64,000 nucleotides of DNA, from the NCBI GenBank assembly GCA_034437615.1, contig DAOTTW010000084.1, positions 1 to 64,000 of the forward strand. The letters run 5' to 3'. Shown one piece after another: positions 59,741-64,000 of the stretch. Both the position numbers and the translations under genes were made by a program. The number at the start of each line of letters is the position of its first letter. Position 1 is the first letter of the stretch. The notes under the pieces were generated by a model, which made no database searches, was not told the DNA's origin, and saw only the letters and a program-made list of their open reading frames with translations. Source of the stretch: DAOTTW01 sp034437615. GTDB lineage: Bacteria; Chloroflexota; Anaerolineae; Aggregatilineales; Phototrophicaceae.

Positions 59741-60670
59741 TTAGCTACCTGGCGTGACAACAGCAGGGTCAGGACGGCTACCGAGTTCGGATGCTGTGTA
59801 TTGGCTGGTATCTTCAACGTGTGTGTTGGGGAATTCGCGTAGCCCTGCACAAGTACCCTGAATCGTTGCAGAATTTGATAACATCCAACCGAACCAGCCA
59901 CCAAACGAAATCCTGTACCAGCCCCCCTCTTCGGACACACCAAAAAATCGAGATAGCGTGGTAGCATCAACCGTACCAATGCGCGGTTGATCGAGGTTTG
60001 GCCCCAGGCGCACATTCAATTGCACGTCGTCGGGCGTGCTGACGCTCACAGTGCATCCGTCCAGAGCCGCATCAAGTTGATCGAAATTTGTCGCCCGAAC
60101 AACATCGCTGAGTTCCTGCCCTACTGCGGATCGGATGCCGAAACCGTCTGCTACAGCGGCTGATACCCCCTCTGATTCTGCATCGACACGGCTTTCAGTC
60201 ACCAACATTGCGGAGCGCCCGCTTTCTTCAACGCGCACAGCAAACTCCGTGCCCCGCGCCGCGAGCGTCATGCCAGGTGTCTCTATCGAATAGTCTGCTC
60301 CAGCGTCGAGTGTTCGCCCGATGCGCTGCAATGTTTGCCCAATGAGCACCTCAGCCGAAATTCTGAAACCCGCATCAGACTCGGAAAAATCACCGATGCG
60401 ATAGGCTGTGTTCTGCAAAATCTCTGTATCGACACCATCGGCAAAATACGTAACGCGCGCCCGTCCCGTTTCATTTGTGTAGATAATATCCCCAACACCT
60501 ACAATAGCTTCGACTGTGACGGCGATGCGATTTGATGTGTTAACCCGTTGTACCTCAACGCCTGCCTCCAGAACTTCCATAACAGCAGCTAGCTTATCCT
60601 GGGCGACAGATGTGGACACCAATGAAATAATACAAACGAACATGAGGCATACCCGAAAAATGTAGCGCAT
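59741..60670 (-). CDS. Exported FecR-domain protein with SH3b domain
   Basis: A 309-residue exported protein. The signal peptide (MRYIFRVCLMFVCIISLVSTSVAQ) is followed by a FecR domain (VGVGDIIYTNETGRARVTYFADGVDTEI, SIETPGMTLAARGTEFAVRV; ~25-200) and an SH3b domain (VQLNVRLGPNLDQPRIGTV ... FGWMLS, ~215-275). FecR domains act outside as ligand or structural partners of sensors. The start at 60670 has GGGGGAAA upstream; the frame is open ten codons further up. The next gene, 14 bp downstream, is a CHASE2 histidine kinase, so this is probably its extracellular partner. A TTGAAC-N18-TATGTT promoter-like pair lies upstream on the minus strand. Confidence 0.87.
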   Translation of the reverse strand: MRYIFRVCLMFVCIISLVSTSVAQDKLAAVMEVLEAGVEVQRVNTSNRIAVTVEAIVGVGDIIYTNETGRARVTYFADGVDTEILQNTAYRIGDFSESDAGFRISAEVLIGQTLQRIGRTLDAGADYSIETPGMTLAARGTEFAVRVEESGRSAMLVTESRVDAESEGVSAAVADGFGIRSAVGQELSDVVRATNFDQLDAALDGCTVSVSTPDDVQLNVRLGPNLDQPRIGTVDATTLSRFFGVSEEGGWYRISFGGWFGWMLSNSATIQGTCAGLREFPNTHVEDTSQYTASELGSRPDPAVVTPGS

Positions 60671-60875
60671 GTAATTTCCCCCGCATTCAGAATCTGGCAC
60701 GCTTTTAACGAGATGTCATTCTACTACATTTGATGGTCCTAAAACATAAATGTTGCATGGGCAAGCGTTCAACGTCTGTGATACACTAACTATGGGACTT
60801 TGGATATTTACACTGTTTTATCTCTTTTGAGCTTTTTTAGCCCGCTCTATCCACAGCGCAGTGGTACCATTTACT

Positions 60876-60881
60876 TATAAT
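60876..60881 (+). promoter_or_regulatory. Candidate -10 box of the exported acidic protein gene
   Basis: A perfect TATAAT 26 bp before the ATG at 60908, with no recognisable -35. Such a short untranslated leader is still compatible with the GGAGAG ribosome binding site. Confidence 0.3.
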
Positions 60882-60907
60882 GAGTCGGCTTGTATTTGGA
60901 GAGCGTC

Positions 60908-61648
60908 ATGTCTATTCGCAAAATCCGCTTTGTAGTGCTTATCGTCAGTTTGATTGTTGCTGCTATTTCTTCATACGCACAAGATGAAGTCACGGGTGTG
61001 CCTAGCAACATCCTTGGAACGTACATCATTGACATTCAATCAGGATCGTTTACATCTGTGGATGCCTCTGGCACCTACCAGCTTGAAGTTGTTGGTTTGG
61101 AAGACGACATTACATGGGTGTTTAACGCGCCAGAATTCCGTGCTGGTCGCATCGGCAAAGCGAATCTAACCCTTGACTGGGCAGCGGCTGAAGGTGATGT
61201 GCGTGTTCAAGGCATTCTGACAACCGACGATGAAGTGATTGTGCTTACTCTTTTTGACCCAATCATGGGGGACGATTACAACACAATCCTCTACACTGCT
61301 GTTGTTGAGCAACTCATACCCCTGTACGAAGTGAACCCCAAGATAGGTGTTACGCTACCAGAAACATTTGAGATTGCGACACTTGCAATTGAGACGAACA
61401 CGGATTTTGAAGCAGCCCTGTTACGAGGTGCTACAAGGCGTTTGGAAACAGTTCGAGAGGTTTCGGCAACACGCACATGCATTCAAGGTCGCAATTGCCC
61501 TGAAAATGACCCTCTCTACCGAGGTAACAGCGACAGTGGTAGCGCGTCAGAAACGCCGAATTCCGACGGCAATAGCGATGAAACACAGTCGGCAGACGAA
61601 GATCAAGATACCTCACTCGATGACGTAGAGGACGACGACAATTCTTAA
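60908..61648 (+). CDS. Exported acidic-tailed protein of unknown function
   Basis: A 246-residue exported protein. Signal peptide MSIRKIRFVVLIVSLIVAAISSYAQ, then a beta-rich domain (~25-185) with a strand-rich core (GTYQLEVVGLEDDITWVF, VRVQGILTTDDEVIVLTLFDP), a helix carrying two close cysteines (TRTCIQGRNC), and a very acidic, Ser/Asn/Asp-rich tail of ~50 residues. I do not recognise the domain. GGAGAG lies 5-10 bases before the ATG. It is divergent from the FecR gene and 137 bp before the clostripain-like gene. Confidence 0.7.
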   Translation: MSIRKIRFVVLIVSLIVAAISSYAQDEVTGVPSNILGTYIIDIQSGSFTSVDASGTYQLEVVGLEDDITWVFNAPEFRAGRIGKANLTLDWAAAEGDVRVQGILTTDDEVIVLTLFDPIMGDDYNTILYTAVVEQLIPLYEVNPKIGVTLPETFEIATLAIETNTDFEAALLRGATRRLETVREVSATRTCIQGRNCPENDPLYRGNSDSGSASETPNSDGNSDETQSADEDQDTSLDDVEDDDNS

Positions 61649-61785
61649 GTCGGCCATTCGCTGTATCGGATTATAACCCCAAAACCGACTCATAGCATGG
61701 GTAGGCGACTTATCCTACCCATGCTTGCTTGCATGTAATGACACATTCAATGATGCACGCAATGAACCAGTGAAGGTGGCGCTCC

Positions 61786-64000
61786 GTGAAAATGACCAAA
61801 AATCTCATTGCTATTCTGGCCCTTGTGTTCGTCAGTGTCGCGGCACAGAATTCCGTAGCTCAGGATCAAGCAGAACTCCGTTTTGAGGGCCAGGTCAATC
61901 TTGATGAAGTTGAAGCGGATGCGAAGGGCGTCATTGATGATGAAACCCCGTTCGTGGAGATTCCGTTCAGCGTCCGTCGCACAGGGAGCCTTATCCGCAT
62001 AGATCATACCGCGTTGAGCGGTGATCTGGACCCGCTACTCTACCTGCTCGATGATGATGGTAACATTATCGCTGAAAATGATGACCGAGAACGAGGCAAC
62101 TTAAATTCCCTCATTGAATTTCCGCAGGCTGCCGCCGGTCAGTACAGGATTATTGCGACGCGCTTTGGTATTGCGCGTGGGCGTTCCGCTGGCCAATTCC
62201 GTGTTTTGATCGATATTGAGCAACAGTCTCCACCCCTATCAGACGTTGAATATCGTGTGCAGCCCGGCGCATTGCTTGATGCTGGCTTCCCTGACATCGA
62301 GGCACGTCCAACAGCGCAATGGACGATTTTTGCCTACTACGGTGGTGACACAAACCTGGAGGCCGCCATCTTGCAAGACTTTAACGAGTTCGAGCGTGCA
62401 GGCGGTAGTGATGAAGATGTGCGTATTATCGCGATGGTAGATCGGCACCCTGAGTTCGCGACGAACGATGGTAACTGGGTCTCAACACGCATTTATGAGA
62501 TTGGACCGGACCGAGACATTCAACAGACTGAAGGGCCAGACCTGATCGACAGTAGCCTGGTTGCGGATATGGGCGACCTGAACACCAGCAATGGCGAGAC
62601 ATTCGCTCAATTCTTGACCTGGGGTATTCGTCATTTTCCAGCCAATAATTACGTTGTGGCGATGGCAGGTCATGGTGCGGGTTGGCAAGGATTGATTACA
62701 GACGATACAGCAGCAGCAAGTATCGGCGGCAGTAGCGAAGCGATCATATCCGTGCCAGAGCTGAGCAAGGCTTTCGAAATCGCCACATCGGAGGCAGGCA
62801 TTGACGAATTCGCGTTGCTGGTCAACGATGCTTGCTCTATGAGCAGCATCGAGTACTTTAGCGCTATGTCCGAGTATTTTCGCTATTCACTCGCGTCACC
62901 CGAGATTGTGGTAGACCCCGCCCTTGATATGACAGCCTTCGTCAATCTGTTGCGTGAAAACGCAGAGAACCCGGATTTTGAGGCGATTGGGCGCGAACTG
63001 GTAGATTTGTATATCGACCGCGATATTCTACTTCGTGGTACATCTGATGCACTTTACTTGACGAGTGCTGTGACAAATCTTTCCAGGTTCCAGGGTGTTC
63101 ACGAGGCAGTAGAAGCCTTCGCAACGCTCGTAAACGAAAATCCGCAGGTGCGCAGCCTCGTTATTGGCGAAGCCCGCGCCAACACCTATACCTACACGCA
63201 TTTTCTGGGTGAGCAAACCCGCATCGACCTGGGTAATTTCATGCAGCGCATCATCTCAATCACTAACGATGAAGAACTGATTGATGCAGCCAGTCGGGTC
63301 AACTTTGAGCTAGGACGTGCACGGCTCTATGGTCGAGCGGGGGCACGTGTCGCAGATACAACGTCTTACTACAACATCTACTTTCCTGATGACAGCACCG
63401 ACTTCGACATTGATTATTTCGATGACACTCCGTTGAAAGAGTGGAGTCGGATGCTGCGCAACTATTATAATTCGGTAACACCTAGCGTCTGGGGAGGCGG
63501 CGGACTCGACATTGCTTTCCATCCCCCCATACCGCCGACCATCAATATTACCCGCGCTCACCCGACGGACTCGCCTGTTAGTGTTGTAAATCCAGCAATC
63601 ATCGGTGTCGAAGTTGCAGGGCGCAACCTGTCGTATGGTGATGTTACTGTCGATCAGCTCCAACCAGACGGTTCACTCGTGCGCTTGTCAACTGAGCGCT
63701 TACTGACAGATCAACTTGTTGACGGCCAACTACAAGAGCTAAACCTATGGGAACCAGGCATCACCCAACGTAACATTGATTGGGATGCGACCGTGCCTTA
63801 CGTCAGCGACGGTGAAACAGGCAATTACGAATTATTAGTGTTCACTGAAGATGTTGCATTCCTGGAAGGGCGCTACCGTGAACCGGATAGCGAAACGTGG
63901 CGAGATGTCGGCGTTGCATTTGACATTGACGATGGCACGGTGCAACGTGTCGTTAATCGTACCGCCGAGAATGGCGCACTTGCTGTTATTGACATTGCAC
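61786..64000 (+). CDS. Exported clostripain-like (C11) peptidase, 3' end outside window
   Basis: The frame runs from a GTG at 61786 to the window end, at least 738 residues. AAGGTGG lies 6 bases before the GTG; an ATG two codons later is further from it. A signal peptide (cut near SVA-QDQ) is followed by a beta domain like pre-peptidase domains (GSLIRIDHTALSGDLDPLLYL, ~65-125), then the C11 peptidase: AQWTIFAYYGGDTNLE near 186, catalytic His296 in GHGAGW and Cys350 in NDACSMSSIEY. Clostripain-type enzymes usually cut after Arg. After ~580 another beta domain begins. The protease may mature or trim envelope proteins; that role is inferred. Confidence 0.88.
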   Translation, partial: MKMTKNLIAILALVFVSVAAQNSVAQDQAELRFEGQVNLDEVEADAKGVIDDETPFVEIPFSVRRTGSLIRIDHTALSGDLDPLLYLLDDDGNIIAENDDRERGNLNSLIEFPQAAAGQYRIIATRFGIARGRSAGQFRVLIDIEQQSPPLSDVEYRVQPGALLDAGFPDIEARPTAQWTIFAYYGGDTNLEAAILQDFNEFERAGGSDEDVRIIAMVDRHPEFATNDGNWVSTRIYEIGPDRDIQQTEGPDLIDSSLVADMGDLNTSNGETFAQFLTWGIRHFPANNYVVAMAGHGAGWQGLITDDTAAASIGGSSEAIISVPELSKAFEIATSEAGIDEFALLVNDACSMSSIEYFSAMSEYFRYSLASPEIVVDPALDMTAFVNLLRENAENPDFEAIGRELVDLYIDRDILLRGTSDALYLTSAVTNLSRFQGVHEAVEAFATLVNENPQVRSLVIGEARANTYTYTHFLGEQTRIDLGNFMQRIISITNDEELIDAASRVNFELGRARLYGRAGARVADTTSYYNIYFPDDSTDFDIDYFDDTPLKEWSRMLRNYYNSVTPSVWGGGGLDIAFHPPIPPTINITRAHPTDSPVSVVNPAIIGVEVAGRNLSYGDVTVDQLQPDGSLVRLSTERLLTDQLVDGQLQELNLWEPGITQRNIDWDATVPYVSDGETGNYELLVFTEDVAFLEGRYREPDSETWRDVGVAFDIDDGTVQRVVNRTAENGALAVIDIA

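Overview
The window looks like a chromosomal stretch of a Chloroflexota bacterium, probably Anaerolineae-like. This is an inference from gene content: many exported bacterial SH3 (SH3b) proteins, Ser/Thr kinases fused to STAND-type NTPases and WD40 propellers, a beta-CASP ribonuclease with a long C-terminal extension, an F420-type luciferase-like oxidoreductase and a MenA-like prenyltransferase. I saw no rRNA, tRNA, CRISPR array, transposase or phage gene. Base composition looks even, so most of the window reads as native chromosome with a large cell-envelope and signalling load.

Layout. 1-3.6 kb: end of an unrecognised gene, hisG and a hisZ-like gene (coupled, minus strand) and a YigZ/IMPACT protein. 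3.6-11.8 kb: a TPR protein, a 779-residue exported multi-SH3b protein, an exported L,D-transpeptidase, a YhhQ/VUT-family (queuosine precursor) transporter behind a structured leader, a small charged protein and another exported SH3b protein. 11.8-21.4 kb: a tight minus-strand operon of six exported proteins (1371-aa propeller-like protein, SH3b protein, two TPR proteins, a family-5 peptide-binding protein without transporter partners, a second SH3b protein); a seventh exported SH3b protein is divergent at 21.6 kb. 23.4-27.5 kb: beta-CASP ribonuclease and MenA-like prenyltransferase.

27.6-43.8 kb is a signalling region: a short kinase-STAND-TM protein, a truncated lipoprotein gene, a small sulfotransferase-like protein, a receiver-histidine kinase, a kinase-AAA-helical repeat protein, a tRNA-dihydrouridine synthase, a GAF histidine kinase, a 1494-aa kinase-STAND-TM-WD40 protein and an unrecognised 177-aa protein. 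44.2-64 kb: a heterodimeric ABC exporter, an exported fasciclin protein, a frameshifted iolB, two tandem exported GldG/DUF4350-like proteins, tatC, an LLM oxidoreductase, an M23 peptidase, a CHASE2-PAS histidine kinase with its FecR-SH3b neighbour, an exported unknown and the start of an exported clostripain-like peptidase that runs off the end.

The most notable material is (a) the pair of kinase-STAND-TM proteins that share a cysteine-bounded C-terminal tail but differ by two WD40 propellers, predicted to lie outside the cell, and (b) the six-gene exported operon built from two pairs of paralogues with conserved cysteine pairs around an orphan peptide-binding protein.
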